A DNA stretch of 64,000 nucleotides from CAVZYN01 sp963779515 (GCA_963779515.1 CAVZYN010000001.1:806001-870000), one strand, 5' to 3'. Shown: positions 8,703 to 16,833, numbered from the stretch's first letter. Translations and numbers: made by a program. The notes: generated from the sequence alone by a model not told the origin.

Positions 8703-9586
8703 CAGGCGGCCCTCCGGTCGCGCTGGGCAATGCCCGCGATCAAATCGCGCACCAGCTGCAGCGCCGCCGCGCGGCGATACGCGGCCGACGCGCGCACGTC
8801 ATCGATCGGCGACAGATGCGCGAGATGCTCCGCGCCGATGAGCGCCGCCTCCGGCCGCTTGCCGATCAACTCCGCCTCGAGAGCAGGCAGCCGTTGCGCG
8901 ACGGCTGAGCACGCCCCGACCGCGATCCGGGCACTGCGAACCGTTCCATCCGCAGCGACGTCGAACACGCCACTCACCATCGTGATCGAAATCACGAGAT
9001 AGCGACGCGCCCCGAGTTTCAGGAATGCGCCGTGGCCTTGCTGCTTTGGAATGCGGATGCCCGTCACCAGTCCTGCGCCACCGCTCACCACCGTCTTGCG
9101 ATAGCCCGTGAAGAAGGATGCCATGGGAACCTGCGATGGGCTCCCATCTGCAATCTGCGCCTCCGCCCGAGACCAAAGAACCTCTACCTCCGCATCGAGC
9201 GCCAACAGGCACGGGATCGAGTCCCCCGCGGGTGACGCCGTACAAATGTTGCCCGCGATCGTTCCGCGGTTCTGGATTTGAATGCCGCCGATCTCGCGCG
9301 CAGCCGCCTTCAGACCATCGAGGATTGGCGGCAATGCCGCCGCGACAATGTCGCTCCACGTCGTCGTCGCGCCGATCCACCAGTGCGTGCCGCGATCCTC
9401 GATCCCACGCAGGCGCGCGATCCCTGAAATGTCGAGAATGTCCGCATGGCTCATGTGGCCCCAGCCCGCGCGCTGGGTCTTCGCCGGATAGACGTCGGTC
9501 GCGCCCGCAAGCACGCAGAGATCCGGCCTGCCGGACAGGAGCGCGACCGCCTCATCGAGTGTGTCGGGCCTGAAGTACCCAACCAT
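8702..9586 (-). CDS. FAD-binding subunit of the molybdenum hydroxylase (CoxM/NdhF-like)
   Basis: 294 aa with the FAD-domain pattern of xanthine-dehydrogenase-type enzymes: YFRPDTLDEAVALLSG at the N terminus, VLAGATDVYP (FAD pyrophosphate loop), QIQNRGTIAGNICTASPAGDS, and a CO-dehydrogenase-flavoprotein-like C terminus. It takes electrons from the [2Fe-2S] centres of the fused partner. ATG 9586 was chosen because it overlaps the hyuB stop by one base; a GTG one codon upstream is the alternative. Together with the next gene it forms a complete two-gene hydroxylase. Confidence 0.9.
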   Translation of the reverse strand: MVGYFRPDTLDEAVALLSGRPDLCVLAGATDVYPAKTQRAGWGHMSHADILDISGIARLRGIEDRGTHWWIGATTTWSDIVAAALPPILDGLKAAAREIGGIQIQNRGTIAGNICTASPAGDSIPCLLALDAEVEVLWSRAEAQIADGSPSQVPMASFFTGYRKTVVSGGAGLVTGIRIPKQQGHGAFLKLGARRYLVISITMVSGVFDVAADGTVRSARIAVGACSAVAQRLPALEAELIGKRPEAALIGAEHLAHLSPIDDVRASAAYRRAAALQLVRDLIAGIAQRDRRAA

Positions 9587-11277
9587 CACGCATCATCCTT
9601 TTGCTGCGCATGCCCGTCGGGAAAATACCCCCGTATCTTGTCTCGCGCCACCAAAGCTGCATCGCGGCGAGCCGGATCTCCATACCCGCCCCCGCCCGGT
9701 GTCATCACCTCGACGCGATCGCCCGCCTTGAGGCGGATGTCCTGATCTTTCGAGAGATGTTCCGGCGTGAAGGCGCCGCCGTCACGATGAATGGTCACGA
9801 CATTCGGGGCGCCATCACCACCACCAAGCACACCTGGAGGGCCGAAGCGCCCGTGATCCATCACGAACGATGCGCTGGCCTCGCCGCGCAGGATCTCGAT
9901 CTCGTAGTGGACGCCAAAGCCGCCTCGGTGGTTGCCAGCACCTGCCGACCCCTCGCGCAGGGCGAATTTCCGGAACAACACCGGAAACTTCTGCTCCATC
10001 ACTTCGACCGGCGCTGTTTTCGAGATGCCGATCGTCGAGCAGCCATTGGTGAGGCCGTCATGATCGGCATTGCCGCCGTATCCGCCGCCCGTGATCTGAT
10101 ACATCACATAGCCAGCGCCCGTCCTGGGATCGACGCCGCCGAGACAGAGATTTCCCGAAGTGCCGGCGGGCGCCGCCGTAACCTTGTCGGGGATCGCTTG
10201 CACCAGCGCGAGAAACACCGCCTCGGCAATGCGCTGTGAGACTTCCGCGGCGCAGCCTGAAACGGGGCGCGGATACTTGGCATCGAGGAACGTGCCTTGA
10301 TATCCCGTGACCAGAAGCGGCCGGAAGGCGCCGGCATTGAGCGGCGTGTCTGGAAAAATGTGGCGAACCGCGAGATAGATCGCCGAGAGCGTCGTCGCAA
10401 GAACGGAATTCATCGGGCCGCGGCAGGGTGGCGATGATCCTGACAGATCGAACGATAAGGTGTCGCCTGCCTTGGTCACGCCGAGTGCAATCTTGAGGGG
10501 TTGATTGACGACCCCGTCGCTGTCGACGAACGCTTCGGAAGCGTAGACCCCATCAGGAATGGCGCGGATATGCGCGCGCATCAGATCCCCCGCGCGCGCT
10601 TCGAGTTCACCGATCGCACGCTGCATCACCGGCAGCGTGTACCGGTCGATGAGATCCGTCAGCCGCTGCTCCCCGACCTTGAGTGCGGCGGCCTGCGCTT
10701 TGATATCGCCGATGCGCTGATCCGCGACTCGAATGTTGGATTGAATGATCGCAAGGATTTCGGAATCGATCTCGCCGCGCTTGAACAGTTTCACCGGCGG
10801 CAGCCGCAGCCCTTCCTGCTCGACCTCGGTCGCCTTGGCCGAGAATCCGCCCGGCACCATGCCGCCGACGTCGGGCCAGTGGCCCGTGTTCTGCAGCCAG
10901 CACACATGCTCGCCCTTGTAGTAGAACGGCAACGCAAAGCGCACATCCATCAGATGCGTTCCGCCGAGGTAGGGATCATTGACGATGTAGATGTCGCCGG
11001 GTTCCGGCCGGCCGGCTTTACCTTCGTTGATCAGACGGATCAGTTCGCGCGTGGAATACTGCATCGTGCCGACGAACACCGGCAGCCCAAGCTCGCCCTG
11101 CGAGATCAGTCGCCCATCGTCGCGCGCATAGATGCCGTCGGCGCGATCGTCCGCCTCCGCGATCACTGGCGAGAACGCCGAGCGCGAGAACGCGATGTCC
11201 ATTTCATTGCAGACTTGCCGCAAGCCAGCCTCGATAACGGCCAGCGTCAGCGGGTCAATGGTAGCGTCGTCCGTCAT
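9586..11277 (-). CDS. hyuB: Hydantoinase B/oxoprolinase family protein
   Basis: 563 aa, normal length for N-methylhydantoinase subunit B. The start MTDDATIDPLTLAVIEAGL, then EMDIAFSRSAFSPVIAEADD, NDPYLGGTHLMD and C-terminal MTPGGGGYGDP are family hallmarks. HyuA/HyuB pairs open cyclic amides (hydantoins, 5-oxoproline, related lactams), usually with ATP. The partner hyuA is upstream but frameshifted, with a small coiled-coil gene between. Its stop overlaps the start of the FAD subunit, which ties ring opening to ring hydroxylation in one transcript. Confidence 0.93.
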   Translation of the reverse strand: MTDDATIDPLTLAVIEAGLRQVCNEMDIAFSRSAFSPVIAEADDRADGIYARDDGRLISQGELGLPVFVGTMQYSTRELIRLINEGKAGRPEPGDIYIVNDPYLGGTHLMDVRFALPFYYKGEHVCWLQNTGHWPDVGGMVPGGFSAKATEVEQEGLRLPPVKLFKRGEIDSEILAIIQSNIRVADQRIGDIKAQAAALKVGEQRLTDLIDRYTLPVMQRAIGELEARAGDLMRAHIRAIPDGVYASEAFVDSDGVVNQPLKIALGVTKAGDTLSFDLSGSSPPCRGPMNSVLATTLSAIYLAVRHIFPDTPLNAGAFRPLLVTGYQGTFLDAKYPRPVSGCAAEVSQRIAEAVFLALVQAIPDKVTAAPAGTSGNLCLGGVDPRTGAGYVMYQITGGGYGGNADHDGLTNGCSTIGISKTAPVEVMEQKFPVLFRKFALREGSAGAGNHRGGFGVHYEIEILRGEASASFVMDHGRFGPPGVLGGGDGAPNVVTIHRDGGAFTPEHLSKDQDIRLKAGDRVEVMTPGGGGYGDPARRDAALVARDKIRGYFPDGHAQQKDDA

Positions 11278-11314
11278 CGCGCGCCTCTACGACAGAGGCA
11301 GACCGCAGAGAACT

Positions 11315-11578
11315 TTACGTGACCTTGGTCTCGAGTGCGTCGAGGCGCTGTTTGATGTCCTTGATGTCGATATCGTGCCGGTCCACATCCGCCCGGTTCT
11401 GCGAATGCAGTCCCATCGTGAATGTGATGTATGGTCCGTAAGTCTCGTAGTGCTCTTCGAGTGCTTCCAAGCGCTGATCGACGCGTTCCAGCCGCTTGTG
11501 GACGGCACTGAACCCGTCTTTCATATCTAACTGAATTCGCTGCAGCAGCGGCACGATCATGTCGGTCGGTTCTGGCAT
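11315..11578 (-). CDS. Small coiled-coil protein of unknown function between hyuA and hyuB
   Basis: 87 aa starting MPEPTDMIVPLLQRIQLDMK. Heptad-like segments (VHKRLERVDQRLEALEEHYE and IKDIKQRLDALETK) predict coiled coil; the middle TYGPYITFTMGLHSQN is uncharged. No signal peptide or membrane helix. It resembles small hypothetical proteins I recall in other Hyphomicrobiales, without a known role. It lies 95 bp after the end of hyuA and 37 bp before hyuB, on the same strand. In the frameshifted hyuA reading frame the ORF stays open into this gene, which would make an artificial long fusion; I treat it as separate because a normal ATG is present. Confidence 0.65.
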   Translation of the reverse strand: MPEPTDMIVPLLQRIQLDMKDGFSAVHKRLERVDQRLEALEEHYETYGPYITFTMGLHSQNRADVDRHDIDIKDIKQRLDALETKVT

Positions 11579-11673
11579 GGTCCGTCTCCACTCGGCATAC
11601 AAGAACAATAGCGGAACGTTCGGCGCGTGTAAAGTGCCGATCAGTACACTTTTTGATTGCCGCATCGATCTGA

Positions 11674-13738
11674 TCAGACATCGCGCGCGACTCGCATCTG
11701 CACCTTGATCCGGAGATTGCCGATCTCGTCCACTGTCGCAAGAGCGCCGGGCTCCACCACCGTCGTGGCATCGATCTGCTCGATGATGGCAGGGCCTTCG
11801 ATGCGCGCGCCGATCGGCAAGTTTTCGCGCGCGTAGACGCCAGCCTCGTGCCATCCCCCATCGGCGTAAAGCCGCCGCGAGCCCGTGCGCGCATCGGCAA
11901 CGCGTGCGGCGCGCAAGCGCGGGATCGAGCAGCGCCGCCATCGGAAACGGCCGCCGCTTGCCGATCACGCTCGTCGTCACATTCACGACCTGCGCTCTGA
12001 TCTCCGGCATGCGGATCTTGAACCGCCGGAAGTACGCTGCGTCGAACAGCGCCTGCAGCTCGGCGCGCGTGATCGCCGCCGACGGTAGCGCCACCCGGAT
12101 CAAATGCGTCTGCCCCCGGAACTGCATCTCGGCGGTATGATGCACCACCGTCTCGACAATCTCGCTCTGCTCGGCTGAGTTGATCGCGCGGCCACGCGCC
12201 GCCTGATCTGACAGTATGGCCTCGACGTCTTCCATCGCGATCGATTCAAGCGGCGCATTGATCGTCTTGACGAAATCCTGCCGTAAATCGGCGACGAGAC
12301 AGCCGAGCGCGTTGGTCAAGCCGGGCCGCGCCGGGATCAGCACCTCCGGAATGCCGAGCGATCGCGCCAGCGCGACGGCATGCAGCGGCCCCGCGCCACC
12401 AAAAGCAAACAGACAGAAATCCCGCGGATCATGCCCGCGCGACAACGATACGAGCCGGATGGCGCCGGCCATATGAACGTTGGCAAGCTCGATCACGGCG
12501 GCCGCACTCGCTTCGATCGACAACTCGAGTGGCGCCGCGATCGCACGTTCGAAAGCCGCGCGCACCGTCTCCATCGACACGCGGCCCGTCACCGATAGCA
12601 AGCGATCCGGTGGCAAGCGGCCGAGGATGAGATTGGCGTCGGTGATGGTCGGCTGGGCGCCGCCGCGTCCAAAGCAGATCGGCCCCGGCGCCGCGCCCGC
12701 GCTCTCGGGCCCAACGCGCAACATGCCCGCCGCATTCAGCGACGCGATCGACCCGCCGCCCGCGCCGACCGTGCGCACGTCGATCATCGGCACATGGATC
12801 GGCAACCCATAATCGATCGACAATTCGCTTGAAACATCAGGGATTCCGCCATGAATCAGCGCCACATCCGTCGACGTGCCGCCCATGTCGTAGGTGATCG
12901 CGTTGGCGAGCCCGGTAGCCGCAAGCGTCGCCGCTGCCGCCATCACACCTGACGCGGGGCCCGACATCACCGTCTTTGCCGCATGGGCGGCGGCGTGCTT
13001 GGCGGCGACCGTGCCGCCGTTACCGTTCATGATCAGGAGATCGCGCCGGTAGCCGCGCGCCTTCAAATCGTCTTCGAGGCGGCGCACGTAGCGATCGAGG
13101 ATCGGCTGCACCGCCGCATTCACCGACGCTGTCGTGCCGCGCTCGTACTCGCGATACTCCGACAGCAGCGCGTGACCGAGCGTGACGTACGCATTCGGCC
13201 AGATCGCGCGTGCGATCTCGCCCGCACGCAGTTCATGCGCCGGATTTGCATACGCATGAATGAAATGGATGACGAGCGCCTCGCATCCGGCCGCCAGCAA
13301 CGCGCGGATCGCGATCGCAAGCGCCGCCTCATCGAGCGGCACATGCACGCTGCCATCCGCCAGCATCCGCTCAGCGACCTCGCGGCGCAGCTCGCGCGGA
13401 ATCAGTGGCTCGAACGTTCCCGTCATGCCGTAAGGTTTCGGCCGCGTCCGCCGCCCGAGTTCGAGGACGTCGCGAAACCCCGCCGTGGTGATCAGCCCGA
13501 CACGCGCGACCTTGCGTTCCAGCACCGCATTCGTCGTCGCCGTCGTGCCATGAATGATGAGGTCGAGACCTGCGATGTCGACTGCGGTCTGGTCGAGTGC
13601 GGTCAAGACGCCGCTCGCGCGATTGTCGAGGGTGGTCGGCACCTTCGCCACATGCACCCGCGTCGCGCCCGCATCCTCTTCGCAGAGCAACAGGTCGGTG
13701 AACGTGCCGCCGATGTCGATCCCGGCCACGCGCCGCAT
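11674..13738 (-). pseudogene. hyuA: Hydantoinase A/oxoprolinase family gene with a frameshift near the 3' end
   Basis: The ATPase-type subunit of a cyclic amide hydrolase. ATG 13738 gives MRRVAGIDIGGTFTDLLL, the phosphate-binding start of the family. Then come HGTTATTNAVLERK, MNGNGG, YDMGGTSTDVALI, VGAGGGSIA and FAFGGAGPLHAVALARSLG. The frame is good to about position 11920 (LLDPALAR), where the matching C terminus (YADGGWHEAGVYARENLPIG, then GPAIIEQIDATTVVEPG) continues in another frame down to the TGA at 11674. One extra base, or two missing, in a GCGC-rich spot near 11917-11922 explains it. The repaired length of about 687 aa is normal. It is either a recent mutation or a consensus error; everything else looks intact. 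Confidence 0.85.
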
Positions 13739-14305
13739 CAATTCCGCTCGTCTTGAGAGTGTAGACTCGCATGCATGATAGGGAGCGCGTGCTGCGCTGT
13801 AAATTCGGTTCGCGGCCATCGCGCGCGACGCGCATCGCCTATGCACCCGTTTCGCCCTGCCGTTTTCGACGTATTCGCGATGGGTTGGCACGTGGCTCAC
13901 CGGCGCATGTGCGATGGCAGCCCAACACTGCCGCTGGCGCCGCCGCAGCCGTCAGCGTCTCGGCGGCGGCAGTCTGTTCGGCCGGGGTGTCGGCCGCTGG
14001 AAAACGGGGACAGTTTCCGCTCGACCGTGGCGTCGCGATGTGTCGCACCGCCAGCAGCGGCAACTGTCCCCTTTTCTAGCCAATTAACCGTCCCCAATTT
14101 TCGTTATCCCCGCTCGCCCGTCGCATTCCTGCATTGACGCGCCCTGAGGCCGCACGAGCCTCCGGGACCCGCTTTGCGAGAAACGCGACCCTGCCACCCC
14201 AGCGTCATCCCGGCGACGGCCGGGACCCAAGCAGGCCCACGATATGACGCACCGACGACGCCCCGCGCTTGACTGGACCATGTTCCGCACGCACCGTTTT
14301 CGCTC
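13739..14305. other. Gene-poor, repeat-bearing stretch upstream of hyuA
   Basis: About 570 bp without a convincing gene. It should contain the hyuA promoter on the minus strand. It holds facing copies of a GGGGACAGTT motif (about 14005 and, inverted, about 14064), a related CCGTCCCC at about 14090, and one copy of the CGTCATCCCGGCGACGG palindrome at 14203-14233. Short ORFs here are compositionally biased (Ala/Ser-rich) and resemble nothing. Confidence 0.6.
14203..14233. repeat. Palindromic intergenic repeat (CCCGGCGACGGCCGGG type)
   Basis: CGTCATCCCGGCGACGGCCG followed by GGACCCAAGCA. The core CCCGGC/GCCGGG pair forms a hairpin. Near-identical copies lie at 23688-23715, 23827-23857 and 25725-25755, and a more diverged two-armed version at 18162-18244. 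Confidence 0.85.
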
Positions 14306-14623
14306 TTGATTCTGCGCGGGGACTTTCAGGATGTGCGGGACCAACCAGCCAAGTGGTGCTCGATTATGAAGAGACCGGGCGATGACAAAACGGATCGCGC
14401 ACGCGATGCGGTGCCGCGTGAGCGTATCGGCCACCCGATCAGGCTCGATGCGGTCGGTCCACAGAAGGGTGTGCAGGCCGCGCTCAACTGGCTCTCGATC
14501 AACACGTTCAAGTCGCGGTCGTTGAAGGTGGCACTTGCCGGGCAAAAAGGCGTGCGGATTGGAACGCTACACGAGCACCTGGTCAATCCATCGTCTCGTG
14601 ATGCCGAGGCGAACGGGTCATGA
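14306..14623 (+). pseudogene. Probable remnant of a HlyC-like toxin-activating acyltransferase (cassette copy A)
   Basis: 105-codon ORF. Its last ~45 residues (RLDAVGPQKGVQAALNWLS then TFKSRSLKVALAGQKGVRIG, TLHEHL) align with the clearer acyltransferase C terminus of copy B at 15647-15880 (LIDVVSDEPTAGALI, then PFKGRAVSIATRD, GRVEIETLHAVL). As in copy B, its stop overlaps the ATG of an anchored-protein gene by ATGA. The N-terminal catalytic part typical of HlyC is missing or unrecognisable, so I call it a remnant. Homology to HlyC rests on the link through copy B and is moderate. Confidence 0.45.
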
Positions 14624-15336
14624 GCTTGAACCAGCCCGGCATTGGGAGTGAGAATTTGTTCCGACGCCTCCTTCCTGGCTGGTTGATCCTCCTTGGTCTG
14701 CCGCTGGGGTTATGGATGGCGTGGACGTTCGCGTTTCCAGTTTATTTGCATCGTTTCCGGCTAACGGTGGAAATCGAGGCCGATGGTAAGATCCATTCTG
14801 GCACAAGCGTCATTCAAGTTGAGTGGCAACAACAGCCTTTGACACACGGAGTGGAGCATATACGCGGTGAGGCCGTGTTTGTGGGCCTTGGGAATAGGGG
14901 TGCGGTATTGGTCCCGCTGAAGTGGGGTGCAACTCAAAAAGTGACCCCGAATCCCGAGCCGGTTCTGATGCGTTATCTCGCGACAACAGCGTATCGCGCT
15001 GAGCTCGCGAAGTTCCCCACCTATCTTGATCAGCTAAAGAACCTTCCGCGTATGCGCGGACGCAAGGTGCTGCCGGAAAACAAGCTGCCCCGAATGATCT
15101 GGGTTTCGGACGTGTCGGGCTTGGATACAGCAGTCCCGGTCGCTCCTCAGAATTTCATAAAGACCATTGGCAAAGGCGTCGTTCTGCAAAAGGTATGGCT
15201 TGAGATTACACAAGACCCTCTGGGCGGTGGCTTGCTGCAGAAGTTGCCATGGCTCGCTGCTGCCGCGCGCGACAACAAAACACTTATGTGGCCATCCAAA
15301 CTCACTTCTCACGACCTCCTTGGGGATCCTCAATGA
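14620..15336 (+). CDS. Membrane-anchored protein of unknown function (middle gene of cassette copy A)
   Basis: 238 aa, intact. Residues about 19-42 (PGWLILLGLPLGLWMAWTFA) form one N-terminal membrane anchor; the rest should lie in the periplasm. It begins with a beta-rich stretch, HRFRLTVEIEADGKIHSG then GEAVFVGLGNRGAVLVPLK, and ends with VWLEITQDP and LLQKLPWL. Two degraded relatives follow: copy B (FRYKLTLAVET, AIYLDLGPGHRPLIAL) and copy C (TIEVTDEKVTKRIEQKLPWL). The start overlaps the upstream ORF and the stop overlaps the downstream ORF, both by ATGA, so it was made as part of a three-gene unit. Function unknown; partner or immunity protein for an exported toxin or lipase is a guess. Confidence 0.7.
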   Translation: MSLNQPGIGSENLFRRLLPGWLILLGLPLGLWMAWTFAFPVYLHRFRLTVEIEADGKIHSGTSVIQVEWQQQPLTHGVEHIRGEAVFVGLGNRGAVLVPLKWGATQKVTPNPEPVLMRYLATTAYRAELAKFPTYLDQLKNLPRMRGRKVLPENKLPRMIWVSDVSGLDTAVPVAPQNFIKTIGKGVVLQKVWLEITQDPLGGGLLQKLPWLAAAARDNKTLMWPSKLTSHDLLGDPQ

Positions 15337-15542
15337 AAGTACAATCATACAATGATTTCGTTTTGGCCATATTGGCGATGGACGCCTACCACAGAGGTGC
15401 AGGGCTCACCGCCAAACGCGGGGCGGATGAAAGGGGGGCAGGACATGGGCGTCCCCGACGCTCTTCGTTGTTTCATCCTTCTCCCGTGGGGAGAAGGTGC
15501 CACGCCCTGCGCGAAGCGCAAAAAAGGATGGGTGGCGGATGA
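15333..15542 (+). pseudogene. Truncated 5' end of a third cassette gene (copy A)
   Basis: ATG 15333 overlaps the stop of the membrane-anchored gene (ATGA). The first residues MKVQSYNDFVLAILAMDAYH look like a real conserved N terminus: copy C, 1.4 kb downstream, has SILALDAYNRGYNPGLKDLG. After about 25 residues the frame runs into repeat sequence (15471 onwards) and ends at 15542. I recall similar starts on large Rhizobiales lipase-like or calcium-binding proteins, but too little remains for assignment. The body of the gene has been lost. Confidence 0.55.
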
Positions 15543-15551
15543 GGGGGCGGA
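15471..15551. repeat. CTTCTCCC/GGGAGAAG intergenic repeat
   Basis: Starts TTTCATCCTTCTCCCGTGGG with the palindrome CTTCTCCCgtgGGGAGAAG and ends in GGATGAGGGGGCGG. The same beginning and end occur at 23536-23588. Here the spacer between hairpin and GGATGAGG end is longer. It lies where the third gene of cassette copy A is cut off. Confidence 0.8.
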
Positions 15552-15588
15552 CCAGGACATGGGTGTCCGCCGGGCGCATCCTGCACCC

Positions 15589-15652
15589 CACGCCCGGCCC
15601 TCACCTGTCACGTCCAGCTCCGCTGGCCGCGACATCCTCTCCCGCACGCGGC
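15589..15652. repeat. CACGCCCGGCCCTCACCTG repeat, copy 1
   Basis: About 63 bp ending in CTCTCCCGCACGCGG. A nearly identical copy (differences at a few bases) lies at 16930-16992. The acyltransferase remnant of cassette copy B starts right after this copy, so the repeat marks the deletion or insertion boundary. Confidence 0.85.
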
Positions 15653-15880
15653 GGCATAACGCGGCTGCAGCCGGACGAGTGGACCAGCGGCGACATCATC
15701 TGGCTGATCGACGTGGTCAGCGACGAGCCGACCGCCGGCGCGCTGATCCAGCAGATGCTGCGCGGACCATTCAAGGGACGCGCGGTGAGCATTGCGACGC
15801 GCGACGCGGCGGGGCGCGTCGAGATCGAGACGCTGCACGCCGTGCTCGCAGCCCAAGCCCCACCCCCGGCCACCCCATGA
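15647..15880 (+). pseudogene. C-terminal fragment of a HlyC-like toxin-activating lysine acyltransferase (cassette copy B)
   Basis: In frame from about 15647 it reads ITRLQPDEWTSGDIIWLIDV, then VSDEPTAGALIQQMLRGPFK and GRAVSIATRD. The pattern R-L-x-P-x-x-W-x-S-G-D-x-x-W-L-x-D is the signature C-terminal half of HlyC/CyaC-type acyltransferases, which attach fatty acids to lysines of RTX toxins in the cytoplasm. The N-terminal half with the catalytic His is absent; a repeat directly precedes the fragment. Its stop overlaps the ATG of the next gene (ATGA at 15877-15880). Family call is fairly secure for such a short piece. Confidence 0.6.
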
Positions 15881-16470
15881 TCACCCGCCGCCAGGCTCTG
15901 CCGCTCCTGACGCTGCCGCTCGCCCTCACGGGCTGCGGCAAGAGGGGTCGCTTCCGCTACAAGCTCACGCTTGCCGTCGAGACCGCCAGACGGCATCCGT
16001 CGCGGCGCGATGGTCGGAGAGATACGCCTGTACGATGTGAGTATTCCGGCCCGCGGCATGGGTCCAGAGACCAACAATGAAGCGATCTATCTCGATCTCG
16101 GCCCCGGCCACCGGCCGCTGATCGCGCTGCATGGCGAAGCACTACGCTTCGGGGCGCCCGATGGGCCGTCCCGGCCTTGGCATGATGCCGGATCCGAAAC
16201 GGATCTGCTGCTCAGCCTGTACGGCGAAAAAAGGCGTGGTGCCGATCAGGTCGACCAGATCAGCGTGTTCACGAAGCTGCGCGGGCCGCGCGCGCTCGAC
16301 AAGGCTGACGCCGGGTCTCGTCACATTCGCCGATAGCACAAGCATCCGGCGAGCATGAGGCTGCGTCGATCCGGATAACCTCGGCGCGACTCAACAGCGC
16401 GTCAGTTGGCACACGAGGTGACGCTCGAGCATAAGACTCACGAGCAGGTCAGGAAGAGAATCGATCGTTA
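15877..16470 (+). pseudogene. Frameshifted lipoprotein gene (middle gene of cassette copy B)
   Basis: Starts MITRRQALPLLTLPLALTGC, a lipoprotein signal with LTGC lipobox and a twin Arg. It continues KRGRFRYKLTLAVET, then shifts frame near 15987 to DGIRRGAMVGEIRLYDVSIP and EAIYLDLGPGHRPLIALHGE. It shifts again near 16310 (TPGLVTFADSTSIRRA), runs into CVDPDNLGATQQRVSWHTR and, after another shift, VTLEHKTHEQVRKRIDR. The order of blocks matches the intact 238-aa protein of copy A and the fragment of copy C. At least three frameshifts make this a dead gene. Confidence 0.65.
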
Positions 16471-16494
16471 ACGTTGTGGCTGAAAGCATAGACT

Positions 16495-16719
16495 GTGTCA
16501 GCTTTAAATAAAACAACGCGTAATGGCGATCCGGACAATCTCGGCGCGACATCGCAACAGCGGGTGAGTTGGCACAAGAGGACGATCGAGGTCACCGACG
16601 AAAAGGTGACCAAGAGGATCGAGCAGAAGCTGCCGTGGTTGAAAGGGATGACCGCGAGTTTCGATGGCTCCAAATTCGGGAATAGAGAAGGACTAGCGAG
16701 GTGGATATTTCCCTCGTGA
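16495..16719 (+). pseudogene. C-terminal fragment of the anchored protein (cassette copy C)
   Basis: The frame reads DPDNLGATSQQRVSWHKRTI, then EVTDEKVTKRIEQKLPWLKG and ends GNREGLARWIFPS. It corresponds to the last third of the copy A protein (LEITQDPLGGGLLQKLPWL) and duplicates the end of copy B at the DNA level (16365-16425 against 16530-16590). No N-terminal part exists; the frame upstream of about 16520 is unrelated. It is a remnant of a tandem duplication. Confidence 0.6.
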
Positions 16720-16741
16720 TTCCGAGAAAGGACCGCGACTA

Positions 16742-16830
16742 ATGGCCACAGCGATGATCTCTTTTTGTCGATCTTGGCATTAGACGCGTACAACCGGGGC
16801 TACAATCCCGGCCTCAAGGATCTAGGGAAA
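16742..16830 (+). pseudogene. Truncated and frameshifted start of the third cassette gene (copy C)
   Basis: ATG 16742 follows GAAAGGA with good spacing, but its frame stops soon. The conserved N terminus LFLSILALDAYNRGYNPGLK continues in the neighbouring frame, so one base has been gained or lost near 16750. It matches FVLAILAMDAYHRG of copy A. The coding match ends where a GGGGACAGTT element begins (about 16834). Confidence 0.5.
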
Positions 16831-16833
16831 AAT

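Noticed and set aside
11905..11930. Programmed frameshift in hyuA
   Set aside because: No slippery heptamer or stimulatory structure is apparent, and the family is not known to use frameshifting; a mutation or consensus error is simpler.
11315..13900. A single 861-codon hydantoinase A fused to a coiled-coil tail
   Set aside because: The fusion arises only because hyuA is frameshifted near 11920; the true C terminus is in the neighbouring frame and the coiled-coil gene has its own ATG.
13897..14137. Short ORFs on both strands in the stretch upstream of hyuA
   Set aside because: They are made of GGGGACAGTT repeat sequence and Ala/Ser-rich filler, with no Shine-Dalgarno or conserved pattern.
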